Assembly: GCA_038238915.1 (NCBI GenBank)
Contig: JBBSFH010000009.1
Span: 1-64,000, forward strand
Direction: 5' to 3'
Origin: JAVVHE01 sp038238915
GTDB lineage: Bacteria > Pseudomonadota > Alphaproteobacteria > Sphingomonadales > Sphingomonadaceae
Length of the DNA: 64,000 nucleotides
The notes beneath the pieces were generated by a model. It saw only the letters and a list, made by a program, of their open reading frames with translations. It did not search any database and was not told where the DNA came from. Made by a program: the position numbers and the translations under genes. Within the stretch, counting starts at the first letter, position 1. Each line of letters starts with the position of its first letter. Of the stretch, positions 44,316 to 52,893 are shown in pieces.

Positions 44316-45610
44316 GCGGCTCGCCCGCGCCCCACGAGCAACTTGTCGATCTTGCGGCCATCGATGTCGATCACCTCGAAGCGCCAGCCGTGCCGCGCGA
44401 AACACTCGCCGGTTTCAGGAAAATGGCGCAGCTCGGCGAGCACATAGCCCGCCGCAGTTTCATAGTCGCGCTGCTCGGGCAGCTTGAGATCAAGCAGCTC
44501 GGCCATCTCGTCGGCGGGCATCGCGCCCGCGATCAACCACGATCCGTCTTCGCACCGGAAAGCCAACCCATCGTCGTCGGCGTCCAGATCGCTGCGGAAC
44601 GCGCCCGCGATCGCGGCGAGCAGGTTGGCGGGCGTAACGATCCCTTCGAAATGGCCATATTCATCGTGCACCAGAGCCAGCGGTACGGCGCCCGATTGCA
44701 GAACCGCGACGGCATCGGAGGCATCGGTCACGTCGGGGATCACCGGCGCGCGCACGGCGGCGGCGCGCAGATCGATTGGTTCTCCGCGCAGGATCCCCGC
44801 GAGCAGATCGCGCGCCTCAACCACGCCCAGCACATTATCGATACTGCCCTCGGCCACCAGCAGGCGCGTGTGCTTGGTCGCGATCAGGCGCGCGCGCGTC
44901 TCGCCATCGTCCGCGCCAGCATCAAGCCACTCCACTTCGGTGCGCGGCGTCATGATCCCGCGCACGGTGCGTTCAGCCAGACGCATCACCCCCGCGATCA
45001 ATGCGCGCTCGCCCTCGTCGATCGTGCCGCTGGCGGTTGCTTCCGCGACCACCATTTGCACCTCCTCGGCAGTGACATGCGCCGGGGCGCGAGGACGCCC
45101 GAAGATCGAAAGCACGAGCCGGCTCGAGCGATCGAGGAGCCACGCCACCGGGGCGGCAACGCGCGCGAGACCGGCCATGAACGGCGCGACGGCCGCCGCA
45201 ATCGGTTCGGCCGAGCGCAGCGCGAGCTGCTTGGGGATGAGCTCGCCTATTGTCAGGCTGAAATAGGTGGTGAGCGCGATCACCGCGGCGAACCCGAGGC
45301 TCTTTGCGGTTGCAGACGCCATTCCCAGCATCGCCAGCCGTTCGGCCACTGGCCCGCCGAGCTTCTCGCCCGAGTAGGCGCCCGCCAGAATGCCGATCAG
45401 CGTGATGCCGATCTGCGCGGTCGACAGGAACCGGCCGGGATCCCCCCCCAGCACGAGCGCCGTCGCCGCACCGCGCCGCCCCGCTTTGGCCATCGACTGC
45501 AGGCGGGCGCGGCGTGCCGAAACGATCGCGAGTTCGGACATCGCGAAAAAGCCATTGAGCGCGATCAGCGCGAGGATGATGGCGACATCCGCCCACGGGA
45601 AGGGGTGCAT
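44312..45610 (-). CDS. CNNM transporter domain / CBS / CorC_HlyC protein (hemolysin family)
   Basis: 432 residues. N-terminal CNNM domain with four hydrophobic segments (VAIILALIALNGFFAMSEL, FLSTAQIGITLIGILAGAY, SLGFAAVIALTTYFSLTIG, a fourth near residue 140), the TIGELIPKQLALRSAE motif, a pair of CBS domains (GIMTPRTEVEWLDAG and following), and a C-terminal CorC/HlyC domain (WRFEVIDIDGRKIDKLLV). The family is linked to magnesium or cobalt efflux, and the 'hemolysin' name is historical. Its stop overlaps dgt. Confidence 0.9.
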   Translation of the reverse strand: MHPFPWADVAIILALIALNGFFAMSELAIVSARRARLQSMAKAGRRGAATALVLGGDPGRFLSTAQIGITLIGILAGAYSGEKLGGPVAERLAMLGMASATAKSLGFAAVIALTTYFSLTIGELIPKQLALRSAEPIAAAVAPFMAGLARVAAPVAWLLDRSSRLVLSIFGRPRAPAHVTAEEVQMVVAEATASGTIDEGERALIAGVMRLAERTVRGIMTPRTEVEWLDAGADDGETRARLIATKHTRLLVAEGSIDNVLGVVEARDLLAGILRGEPIDLRAAAVRAPVIPDVTDASDAVAVLQSGAVPLALVHDEYGHFEGIVTPANLLAAIAGAFRSDLDADDDGLAFRCEDGSWLIAGAMPADEMAELLDLKLPEQRDYETAAGYVLAELRHFPETGECFARHGWRFEVIDIDGRKIDKLLVGRGRAA

Positions 45611-45680
45611 CAGGATCCTGAACGCAGGGTGCGTCGGTTAGCTTAGCGCTATTGTCACGGGTTGTTGAGAGGCGTCCACT

Positions 45681-46130
45681 TCAGCGCCGCGCCTCGAAGA
45701 ACGCGCGCAGCAAATCGGCCGACGCAGCCTCCTCGATTCCACCATAGACTTCGGGTCGATGGTGGATCGTCGGCCACGCGAAAAGGCGCGGGCCGTGATC
45801 GATCGCGCCGCCCTTGGGATCCGCTGCACCATAATACACGCGCGCGATCCGGGCGTGCGCGATCGCGCCTGCACACATCGCGCAGGGCTCGAGCGTAACC
45901 CAGAGCGCGGTCCCCGCCAGCCGATCCGCACCGAGCTGCGCGGCGGCGGCACGGATCGCCAGCACTTCGGCGTGTGCGGTTGGATCGGAATGGCGGCGGG
46001 TGGCGTTGGCGGCCTCGGCTATCACGGTGCCATCGGCAGCGACTATGACGGCTCCCACCGGCACCTCGCCCGCCGCACCCGCTTGCGCTGCGAGTGCAAG
46101 CGCGCGGGCCATGTGGGGGGACGGCGTCAC
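45681..46130 (-). CDS. tadA: tRNA adenosine(34) deaminase
   Basis: Makes inosine at the wobble position of tRNA-Arg(ACG). 149 residues. Zinc deaminase motifs HAEVLAIRAAAAQLG (His and catalytic Glu) and TLEPCAMCAGAIAHARI (two Cys). GDPTAHAE-type context (HSDPTAHAEVL) fits TadA rather than guanine deaminase. Starts at ATG 46130. Confidence 0.93.
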   Translation of the reverse strand: MTPSPHMARALALAAQAGAAGEVPVGAVIVAADGTVIAEAANATRRHSDPTAHAEVLAIRAAAAQLGADRLAGTALWVTLEPCAMCAGAIAHARIARVYYGAADPKGGAIDHGPRLFAWPTIHHRPEVYGGIEEAASADLLRAFFEARR

Positions 46131-46170
46131 CCGATGTCCCTAGCGTGGCCCGCCGCGCGAGGCGAGCCGC

Positions 46171-46341
46171 CTAGATTGCGGACGCTGGCCGCGCCAGACA
46201 ATAGATCGCGTAAAGGACGCCGGGCAGCCAGCCGAACAACGTCAAGACACAATCGATCCAGAACCGCTGCGAAGTGCCTTCCTGAAGGAAGACACCGAGC
46301 GGCGGCAGGATGATCGCCAGGATCAGACGCAGCGGATCCAT
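46171..46341 (-). CDS. YqaE/Pmp3 family small membrane protein
   Basis: A 56-codon frame, ATG 46341 to TAG 46171-46173. The product has two membrane helices: LRLILAIILPPLGVFLQEG, then an acidic-polar turn (TSQRFWIDCVL), LTLFGWLPGVLYAIYCL, matching the Pmp3/YqaE pattern ILPPLGVFL...LTLLGWLPGxIHAxYxL. These proteins are stress-induced small membrane proteins. It starts three bases after the stop of the 107-residue membrane protein upstream, so the two form an operon. Confidence 0.9.
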   Translation of the reverse strand: MDPLRLILAIILPPLGVFLQEGTSQRFWIDCVLTLFGWLPGVLYAIYCLARPASAI

Positions 46342-46344
46342 CGG

Positions 46345-46668
46345 CTAATTGCTCGCCGGAGGAGCCTTCTTGACTCCGATCGTTGGCACGTCGATCTCCT
46401 TCTTGGTTGTCTCAACCTGGGGCACATCGACCGTCTGCTTGGTCGTACCCGCGACGATCTCGCCGGTGGTGACAGTGGGGGTCTGGCCGCCGGTTACCGA
46501 CACGTCGGGCGCGGCGAGCTTGCCGCCAATATTGATCAACCCGGTGAAATAGGCGAGCGCTGCAAGCGCGATCAGCAGCAAGACGACGATCAGCAGACCA
46601 TTGCCGCCGCCCCGTTTGACGATGACGGTATCGCCGGTAACGGGATCGCGACGGATTTCTTCGGCCAT
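46345..46668 (-). CDS. hypothetical single-pass membrane protein
   Basis: 107 residues. Begins MAEEIRRDPVTGDTVIVKRG, then one membrane helix (GLLIVVLLLIALAALAYFTGLI) and a Thr/Val/Pro-rich periplasmic or outside tail with three VDVPQVETTKKEIDVPTIGVKK segments. AGGAGAAATTCC precedes the start, a strong ribosome binding site. It is followed three bases later by the Pmp3-like gene. No known function. Confidence 0.8.
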   Translation of the reverse strand: MAEEIRRDPVTGDTVIVKRGGGNGLLIVVLLLIALAALAYFTGLINIGGKLAAPDVSVTGGQTPTVTTGEIVAGTTKQTVDVPQVETTKKEIDVPTIGVKKAPPASN

Positions 46669-46731
46669 GGAATTTCTCCTGTTGAGTTGGCCGATAGAAC
46701 GCTTCGTGCGCCGCGATAGTTGCGGAGCCGC

Positions 46732-47943
46732 TCAGCTGCGGGCAAGCGAGGGCGTATTCACGCCCATCTGCGCCAGATATTTGCGTACCGCGCGCGCGGC
46801 CTGACGGATACGGTGTTCGTTTTCCACCAACGCGATGCGCACGAAACCGTCGCCTTCCTCGCCGAAGCCGACACCTGGCGCGACCGCGACCCCCGCGTGC
46901 GTGAGGAGTTGCTTGGAAAACTCGAGGCTCCCCAGATGCGCCAGCGCGGGCGGCAGCGGCACCCACGCAAACATCGAGGCGCGCGGAGACGGCACCTCCC
47001 ACCCAGCGCGGCCAAAGCTCTCCACCAGCACGTCGCGGCGACGCTTATACAGGGCTCGCACCTCCGCCACGCAGTCCTGCGGACCATTCAGCGCCGCGAC
47101 CGCCGCCGCCTGGATCGGCGTGAATGCGCCATAATCGAGATAGCTCTTTACACGCGCCAGCGCCGCGAGCAGTCGCGCGTTGCCGACTGCGAAGCCGATC
47201 CGCCAGCCCGCCATCGAATAGGTCTTGGACATCGACGTGAACTCGACCGCGACCTCCTTCGCTCCGGGCACCTGGAGGATGGACGGGGTGGGCACGCCAT
47301 CGAAATAGATTTCGGCGTATGCCAGATCGCTCATAACGACCAGCCCGTGCGCGTGCGCGAACTTCACGACCTCGGCGTAGAAGGCGAGATCAGCAACTTG
47401 CGCCGTGGGGTTGGACGGGTATCCCATCACCAGCACGCGCGGCGTGGGCACAGTGTAGCGCACCGCGCGCTCCAATGCGTCGAAGAACTCCGGCCCCGGC
47501 GCTGCGGGAATCGAGCGGATCGATGCGCCCGCGATGATGAAGCCGAAGGTGTGCAGCGGATAGGACGGGTTGGGCGCGAGGACCACGTCGCCCGGCGCGG
47601 TGATCGCCTGCGCCATATTGGCGAAGCCCTCTTTCGATCCAAGCGTGACGACCACCTCGGTTTCGGGATCGAGGTCCACGTCCCAGCGCCGCTTGTAATA
47701 CGCCGCCTGCGCTCGCCGTAGCCCCGGGATGCCTTTGGACGCGCTGTAACCGTGCGCGCCGGGTGACGCTGCGACTTCGGCGAGTTTTGCGATTACGTGG
47801 GCGGGAGGCGCGCTATCGGGATTGCCCATCCCCAGATCGATGATGTCCTGCCCGGCACCGCGCGCGCGCGCTTTCATCGCGTTCACCTCGGCGAACACAT
47901 AGGGCGGCAGACGTCTGACCCGATAGAATTCTTGTTCGTTCAT
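46732..47943 (-). CDS. alaC: class I aminotransferase, AlaC-like
   Basis: 403 residues. LGMGNPDSAPPAHVIAKLAE, GSKEGFANMAQAITAPGD, SYPLHTFGFIIAGA, and PLP lysine in SMSKTYSMAGWRIGFAVGN. Similar to glutamate-pyruvate aminotransferase AlaC; the related LL-diaminopimelate aminotransferase is the usual alternative annotation. The upstream hypothetical gene (47994) lies on the same strand. Confidence 0.9.
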   Translation of the reverse strand: MNEQEFYRVRRLPPYVFAEVNAMKARARGAGQDIIDLGMGNPDSAPPAHVIAKLAEVAASPGAHGYSASKGIPGLRRAQAAYYKRRWDVDLDPETEVVVTLGSKEGFANMAQAITAPGDVVLAPNPSYPLHTFGFIIAGASIRSIPAAPGPEFFDALERAVRYTVPTPRVLVMGYPSNPTAQVADLAFYAEVVKFAHAHGLVVMSDLAYAEIYFDGVPTPSILQVPGAKEVAVEFTSMSKTYSMAGWRIGFAVGNARLLAALARVKSYLDYGAFTPIQAAAVAALNGPQDCVAEVRALYKRRRDVLVESFGRAGWEVPSPRASMFAWVPLPPALAHLGSLEFSKQLLTHAGVAVAPGVGFGEEGDGFVRIALVENEHRIRQAARAVRKYLAQMGVNTPSLARS

Positions 47944-47949
47944 GATCCC

Positions 47950-47992
47950 TCGGGCGCGGGCGGCGGCGGACAGCCGCCCGCTCCGGAGCGGT
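47950..47992 (-). promoter_or_regulatory. stacked hairpins between the exported protein and alaC
   Basis: On the minus strand CCGCTCC-GGAGCGG is a perfect 14-base palindrome, followed by GGGCGGC and GCCGCCC arms eight bases apart. No T-run follows, so a Rho-dependent or mRNA-processing role is as likely as termination. Confidence 0.4.
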
Positions 47993-47993
47993 C

Positions 47994-48302
47994 TTAGCTC
48001 GGGCGCCGGTGGTGATGATGGTGCATCATCATCTTGCCATGGCCCATGCCGCCATGGCTCATCATCGCCGAATTATCCTTGCCGCCGCCCTTATATTCCT
48101 GGGTCGCCATCCGCTGTGCGGCAGGGGTCTGCTGGCACTTGTCGGTGACGCCCGGGCCGCAGGGAGGCATGGCGGACGAATCGGCGGCCATCGGCGCGGG
48201 CGCGGCAGACGCGTCCGGTGCCATTGCGGGCGCGTCCTGCGCCATCGCAGGGGTGAGCATGGCCAGGCCGAACGCGGCGGCGAGCGGGACGAAGATTTTC
48301 AT
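47994..48302 (-). CDS. small His/Met-rich exported protein
   Basis: 102 residues. A signal peptide MKIFVPLAAAFGLAMLTPAMA is followed by a Met/Ala/Pro/Asp-rich region (DAPAMAPDASAAPAPMAADSS), one Cys pair (PPCGPGVTDKCQQ), then GGMGHGKMMMHHHHHRRPS. The His/Met-rich tail could bind copper or other metal ions. No domain was recognised. It stands alone, divergent from phaC. Function not assigned. Confidence 0.72.
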   Translation of the reverse strand: MKIFVPLAAAFGLAMLTPAMAQDAPAMAPDASAAPAPMAADSSAMPPCGPGVTDKCQQTPAAQRMATQEYKGGGKDNSAMMSHGGMGHGKMMMHHHHHRRPS

Positions 48303-48419
48303 CGGTAACTACTCCCTGCAAATCGTGTCGCGCCCGCAACGGGCGGCGTACTTCACATTAGCGCCATAATAATCGCTGTCCACCCGCGCGGGTTCCGAAG
48401 GAAAGCCTGCTGCGCTAGA

Positions 48420-48431
48420 CGTTGCACAACG
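48420..48431 (+). promoter_or_regulatory. palindrome upstream of phaC
   Basis: CGTTGCACAACG is a perfect inverted repeat of five bases with a CA centre, about 20 bases before the phaC start. It could be an operator or part of the promoter. A GGAGG follows, just before the start codon. Regulator unknown. Confidence 0.35.
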
Positions 48432-48450
48432 ATAACACTGGAGGATCGCC

Positions 48451-50238
48451 ATGATCGCCGACGCCGAGACGCCCGCCGAGACCCCGCCCGAGGGCGAAGC
48501 TGCGGATCAGCTGCGCCGTTTCACCAATCTGATGGGGCGTGCGAGCCAGGCGATGCTCGAATTCTGGAGCCGGCAGAGCGCCGCGCCGAGCCCGATGGGC
48601 ACCGACACGGTCTCCGCGATGGCGACGCAGTGGAGTTCGGCGATGAGCGCGATGTTCGCCGATCCCGAACGCCTCGCAGCGATGCAGGGGGACTATTGGC
48701 GCAGCGCGCTCGCGCTGTGGACCGGGTTCGCCGATGGCACCGGCGGCGACCGTGCGCTCGCGGCGCAAGCCGACAAGGACAAGCGTTTCAAGGGCGATGC
48801 GTGGCGCGAACAGCCTGTGTTCGACTTCGTCCGCCAGGCCTATCTGTTAACCTCACGCTTCGTCATCGACGCCGCCGGCGGTGCCGAAGGTCTGGGAGAC
48901 GACGAACGACAGAAGATGCTCTTCTACACCCGACAGTTCGTCGATGCGATGAGCCCGGCCAATTTCGCGCTGCTCAACCCCGAAGTCATGAAGAAAGTTG
49001 CCGAGAGCGACGGCGAATCGCTGTTAGTGGGGATCGAACACATGATCGCCGATCTGACCGCGGGCAAGTTGACCATGGTCGATGACACTGCGTTCGAGAT
49101 CGGGCGCAATATCGCCGCAACGCCGGGCAAGGTGATCTATGAAAACCGCCTGTTTCAGCTGATTCAGTATACACCCACGACCGCCAAAGTGTGCAAGACA
49201 CCACTTCTGATCTTTCCGCCATGGATCAACAAGTTTTACATCCTCGATCTTGGCCCAGCAAAGAGCTTCATCGCGTGGGCGGTCTCTCAGGGTCTCACGG
49301 TTTTCGTGGTCTCGTGGCGCAATCCGGGCAGCGAATTCGCCAATGCCACGATCGAGACCTATGTATGCGAGGGGTTCCTCGAGGCTATCGCGCGCGTGCT
49401 CGGCGCGACTGGGGCCGTGTCCACCCATGCGATCGGCTATTGCGTCGCGGGCACGACGCTCGCGGCGACATTGGCGCTGCTTGCGGCACGCGGGCAGGCG
49501 GCGATGATCGAGAGCGCCACCTTCTTCACCGCGCAGGTGGACTTCGAGGATGCGGGCGAGTTGAAGGTGTTCATAGACGATGCGCAGATCGCTGCGATCG
49601 AGGAACTCACCCGCGAAACCGGCTATCTGGATGGACGTTACATGGCGGGCACGTTCAATCTGTTGCGTTCGAACGATCTGATCTGGAATTACGTCGTCAA
49701 CAATTACATGCTCGGCAAGGATTACCTCGCCTTCGATCTTCTGTTCTGGAATGCCGACGCCACCAACGTCCCCGCGACCTGGCACAAGAGCTACCTGCTC
49801 GATTTCTACCGCGACAATCGCCTCGCCAAACCTGGCAGCATCGTGATCGACGGCACGCCGATCGATCTTTCCACCGTACACACGCCGAGCTTCGTCCAGG
49901 CGGGCAAGGAGGATCACATCGCCCCCGCGCGGTCGGTTTATCACATCACGCGGCACTTCGCGGGACCGATCCGCTTCGTTCTCGCCGGCAGCGGCCACAT
50001 CGCGGGCGTCGTCAATCCGCCCAGTGCGGGCAAATATGGCTACTGGTCGAGCGAGGGCGCCTTGCCCGCGACGATGGACGAGTTCGTCGCCACCGCCACC
50101 GAAACCAAGGGAAGCTGGTGGCCAGACTGGTGGGCGTGGATCGCGCCCCGGTCGGGCGAACATGTGCCTGCGCGTGATCCGGGGAAGGGGATCGAGGATG
50201 CGCCGGGGCGCTATGTGGTCGAGGTGGTCGGCGGTTGA
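48451..50238 (+). CDS. phaC: class I polyhydroxyalkanoate synthase
   Basis: Polymerises (R)-3-hydroxyacyl-CoA to PHA granules. 595 residues, usual class I length. The lipase-box-like HAIGYCVAGTT holds the catalytic Cys331; Asp in GKEDHIAPARS and His in LAGSGHIAGVVNPP complete the triad; PPWINKFYILDLGPAKSF and TWHKSYLLDFYRDN are typical. GGAGGATCGCC precedes ATG 48451. The gene is not accompanied by phaA, phaB or phaR here. An intact PHB-depolymerase-type esterase gene is at 8709. Confidence 0.96.
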   Translation: MIADAETPAETPPEGEAADQLRRFTNLMGRASQAMLEFWSRQSAAPSPMGTDTVSAMATQWSSAMSAMFADPERLAAMQGDYWRSALALWTGFADGTGGDRALAAQADKDKRFKGDAWREQPVFDFVRQAYLLTSRFVIDAAGGAEGLGDDERQKMLFYTRQFVDAMSPANFALLNPEVMKKVAESDGESLLVGIEHMIADLTAGKLTMVDDTAFEIGRNIAATPGKVIYENRLFQLIQYTPTTAKVCKTPLLIFPPWINKFYILDLGPAKSFIAWAVSQGLTVFVVSWRNPGSEFANATIETYVCEGFLEAIARVLGATGAVSTHAIGYCVAGTTLAATLALLAARGQAAMIESATFFTAQVDFEDAGELKVFIDDAQIAAIEELTRETGYLDGRYMAGTFNLLRSNDLIWNYVVNNYMLGKDYLAFDLLFWNADATNVPATWHKSYLLDFYRDNRLAKPGSIVIDGTPIDLSTVHTPSFVQAGKEDHIAPARSVYHITRHFAGPIRFVLAGSGHIAGVVNPPSAGKYGYWSSEGALPATMDEFVATATETKGSWWPDWWAWIAPRSGEHVPARDPGKGIEDAPGRYVVEVVGG

Positions 50239-50283
50239 CGTCGCGTCCTTCCCCTCCCCCCGCGCGCGCCCTACATCAAGCTT

Positions 50284-50589
50284 ATGAACCCTCTGCCCGC
50301 CATTCTCGATGTGATCAGCATCATTCTGCAGCTGATCGTGTTCCTCCTCTTCGCCCAGGTGATCGTCTCATGGCTGATCGCGTTCAACGTCATCAGCACG
50401 CGTTCGTCGGGCGTCCGCCAGCTCCTCGACATGCTCGATCGCATTACCGCGCCGATCTTGCGACCGATCCGGCGCATCCTGCCCGATTTTGGCGGGCTCG
50501 ATTTTTCGCCGTTCGTAGCCTGGCTGATCATCTACATCGTCCAGCATCACGTGATCGATCCGCTCGCGGTCAGCGCCTACGCCGCCTGA
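50284..50589 (+). CDS. yggT: YggT family membrane protein
   Basis: 101 residues. Two membrane segments (LDVISIILQLIVFLLFAQVIVSWL and FVAWLIIYIVQHHVI) flank the conserved ITAPILRPIRRILPDFGGLDFSPF segment, the YggT signature. The role is in osmotic or membrane stability, little known. It is followed by folD and marC on the same strand. Confidence 0.92.
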   Translation: MNPLPAILDVISIILQLIVFLLFAQVIVSWLIAFNVISTRSSGVRQLLDMLDRITAPILRPIRRILPDFGGLDFSPFVAWLIIYIVQHHVIDPLAVSAYAA

Positions 50590-50628
50590 TCGTTTGACCG
50601 CCACGCGCCGACGCGGCTAACCCGCCGC

Positions 50629-51492
50629 ATGGGCGCGCGCATTCTCGACGGCAAAGTGCTTGCCACCGCCCTGCGCGAGCGCGTGGGCATCGAAGTGGCC
50701 GAGTTTTTCGCAGCGCACGGTCGCGCCCCGGGGCTGGCAACAATACTCGTCGGCGAGAGCCCGGCGAGCCAGGTGTATATCCGCAGCAAGCGCCGGGCCG
50801 CCGCCGAGGCGGGGATCGTCAGCACGCACCATGCGCTCGCCCCGACGACCACCGAGGCCGAACTGCTCGCGCTGATCGGTGCGCTCAACGCCGATCCGGT
50901 GATCGATGGCATCCTCGTCCAGTTGCCGCTGCCGCCATACATTCGGGAAGCCGCAGTGATCGACGCGATCGATCCCGCGAAGGATGTGGACGGGTTCCAC
51001 GTGGTCAACAGCGGCCGACTGGCGGTGGGGCTGCCAGGGCTGGTGCCGTGCACGCCGCTCGGCTGCATGGACCTGATCGCGGCGGCGGGCGTGGTACCGC
51101 GTGGTGCCAACGCGCTGGTGATCGGGCGATCGAACATCGTGGGCAAGCCCGTCGCGCAGTTGCTGCTCGCAGCGGACGCGACCGTCACCATCGCGCACAG
51201 CCGGACCACCGATATGCCCGCGCTTGCCCGCCAAGCGGATATTCTGATCGCCGCCGTCGGTCGCGCCGGGATGGTGCGTGGGGACTGGATCAAGCCGGGC
51301 GCGTGCGTGATCGACGTCGGCATCAATCGGCTTGCGGGCGGAAGCCTGGTCGGCGACGTCGACTTCGATGAAGCCGCCCAAGTCGCGGGCGCGATCACCC
51401 CGGTGCCCGGCGGGGTTGGCCCGATGACGATCTCGCGCCTGCTCGCAAACACGCTGGTCGCCGCGCGCGCCAGGGCGGCGTGCGGTGGATAG
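50629..51492 (+). CDS. folD: methylenetetrahydrofolate dehydrogenase / methenyltetrahydrofolate cyclohydrolase
   Basis: Bifunctional one-carbon enzyme. 287 residues: ILVGESPASQVYIRSKRRAAAE with catalytic Lys, GILVQLPLPPYI, PCTPLGCMDLI, VIGRSNIVGKPVAQLL, GDVDFDEAAQVAGAITPVPGGVGPMT. ATG 50629. Its last eight bases overlap marC. Confidence 0.96.
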   Translation: MGARILDGKVLATALRERVGIEVAEFFAAHGRAPGLATILVGESPASQVYIRSKRRAAAEAGIVSTHHALAPTTTEAELLALIGALNADPVIDGILVQLPLPPYIREAAVIDAIDPAKDVDGFHVVNSGRLAVGLPGLVPCTPLGCMDLIAAAGVVPRGANALVIGRSNIVGKPVAQLLLAADATVTIAHSRTTDMPALARQADILIAAVGRAGMVRGDWIKPGACVIDVGINRLAGGSLVGDVDFDEAAQVAGAITPVPGGVGPMTISRLLANTLVAARARAACGG

Positions 51493-52144
51493 TGGGCTGA
51501 TCGCGGCGTTCACTTCGGCGTTCGTCACCTTTTTCGTCGTCATCGACCCACCCGGCTGCGCGCCGATCTTCGCCAGCCTGACTTCGGGTGCGTCGGCCAC
51601 GCACCGTCGCGCCATGGCGATCCGATCGGTACTGACGGCGGGCGCGATCCTGTTGTTCTTCGCGCTGCTTGGACGACCACTGCTGCGTACCTTGGGAGTA
51701 AGCCTTGATGCGTTCCGCGTCGCGGGCGGGATCATGCTGTTCCTGATCGCGGCGGACATGGTGTTCGAAAAGCGCACCGAACGCCGCGAGGAGCGCGCCG
51801 CCGAGGTTGCGAGCGATGCCGCGGCGCACGATCGGCCAGTATGCGAAGAAGATATCAGCGTTTTCCCGATGGCGATCCCGATGATCGCGGGACCAGGGTC
51901 GATCGCCTCGGTAATGCTGCAGATTGCGCGCGCCGACGATTGGGCCACGCGCGGCGCAGTCCTCGCCGCTCTCGCCGCGATGCTGCTGCTCACGATGGTC
52001 GCGCTCCTCGCGGCAGGGCCGCTGATGGCCTTCATCGGGCGGCGGATTGAAACGATGATTACCCGGCTGCTGGGCGTGGTGCTCGCCGCGCTCGCGGCGC
52101 AGTTCGTGATCGACGGGCTACGCCACGCCTTTCACATCGGCTGA
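51485..52144 (+). CDS. marC: MarC family membrane protein
   Basis: 219 residues with about six membrane helices. FVTFFVVIDPPGCAPIF (helix 1 with Asp-Pro-Pro) and FPMAIPMIAGPGSIASVM match the MarC/SNARE-like family. The start is GTG 51485, overlapping folD by eight bases. The family is not a proven multidrug-resistance protein; function unknown. Confidence 0.9.
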   Translation: MDSGLIAAFTSAFVTFFVVIDPPGCAPIFASLTSGASATHRRAMAIRSVLTAGAILLFFALLGRPLLRTLGVSLDAFRVAGGIMLFLIAADMVFEKRTERREERAAEVASDAAAHDRPVCEEDISVFPMAIPMIAGPGSIASVMLQIARADDWATRGAVLAALAAMLLLTMVALLAAGPLMAFIGRRIETMITRLLGVVLAALAAQFVIDGLRHAFHIG

Positions 52145-52154
52145 TCGCGAGGCT

Positions 52155-52529
52155 TTACGCGGCCCGAAACTCGCCGAGCGCCGCCGCCAGACGATCGCGC
52201 ACCGCGATCACGCCATCGTGCCAATCCTGCGGCGCGGATACCGCCGCCGCGCCGCCTCCGTGCTCGGCCGCCACTGCCGTCGCGCCGCGCTCCGCGATCA
52301 ATCGCTCCACGCCCGCCAATGTCATGCCACGTTCGCGCGTCAGCTGCGCCACTGCCCGAAGCAGCGCGACATCGGCCGGGCGGTAATATCGGCGTCCACC
52401 CGCACGCTTCAGCGGCGCAATCGCGGGCAAGCGCGCTTCCCAGAAGCGCAGAACATGCGCGGCCACGCCGAGGTCGGCCGCCACCGCGCCGATCGGCTTC
52501 ATCGCCATGGCTGGGGGCAGGGTCTTCAT
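52155..52529 (-). CDS. MerR family transcriptional regulator
   Basis: 124 residues from ATG 52529 (GAGG eight bases before); a GTG at 52535 is less likely. The N-terminal HTH: KPIGAVAADLGVAAHVLRFWEARLPAIAP, then GRRYYRPADVALLRAVAQL. It is downstream of ihfA on the same strand with a short overlap and ends just after marC. Such MerR proteins follow ihfA in many alphaproteobacteria, with no known effector. Confidence 0.86.
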   Translation of the reverse strand: MKTLPPAMAMKPIGAVAADLGVAAHVLRFWEARLPAIAPLKRAGGRRYYRPADVALLRAVAQLTRERGMTLAGVERLIAERGATAVAAEHGGGAAAVSAPQDWHDGVIAVRDRLAAALGEFRAA

Positions 52530-52539
52530 CGCCACCGCC

Positions 52540-52836
52540 TCACGCGGCCTCGATCGCGGCGCGCAGCGAATGACTTGGGCGGAAAGTCATCACGCGACGC
52601 GATGCGATCGGCACCACGTCGCCGCTTTTGGGATTGCGCCCGATCCGCTCGCGCTTGTCGCGCAGCAAGAAGGTGCCGAAGCCCGAAAGCTTGACGTCCT
52701 CGCCGGCCGCGAGCGCATGGCAAATCGTCCCCAGGACGTTATCGACCAGCCGAGCGCACTCGCTCTTCGGCAATCCAATCGTCGCGTGCACTGCCTCACA
52801 CAGCTCCACTCGTGTCACTGTACCCGAATTCGCCAT
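52540..52836 (-). CDS. ihfA: integration host factor alpha subunit
   Basis: 98 residues, DNA-bending histone-like protein. TRVELCEAVHATIGLPKSE, VKLSGFGTFLLRDKRERIGRNPKSGD and VMTFRPSHSLR show the IHF/HU fold with the Pro-containing beta arm (NPKSGD). The gene lies between fabH and merR, as in related genomes. Confidence 0.95.
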   Translation of the reverse strand: MANSGTVTRVELCEAVHATIGLPKSECARLVDNVLGTICHALAAGEDVKLSGFGTFLLRDKRERIGRNPKSGDVVPIASRRVMTFRPSHSLRAAIEAA

Positions 52837-52893
52837 CGATTGCCGCCTGCCGTATGCCCCGGACCGTTGCGGCTTAACATCGTTTCACGCTCT

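Noticed and set aside
48000..48020. Poly-His run looking like a cloning tag
   Set aside because: It lies in frame at the end of a natural exported protein with a Met-rich context and continues RRPS before its stop; no vector sequence surrounds it.
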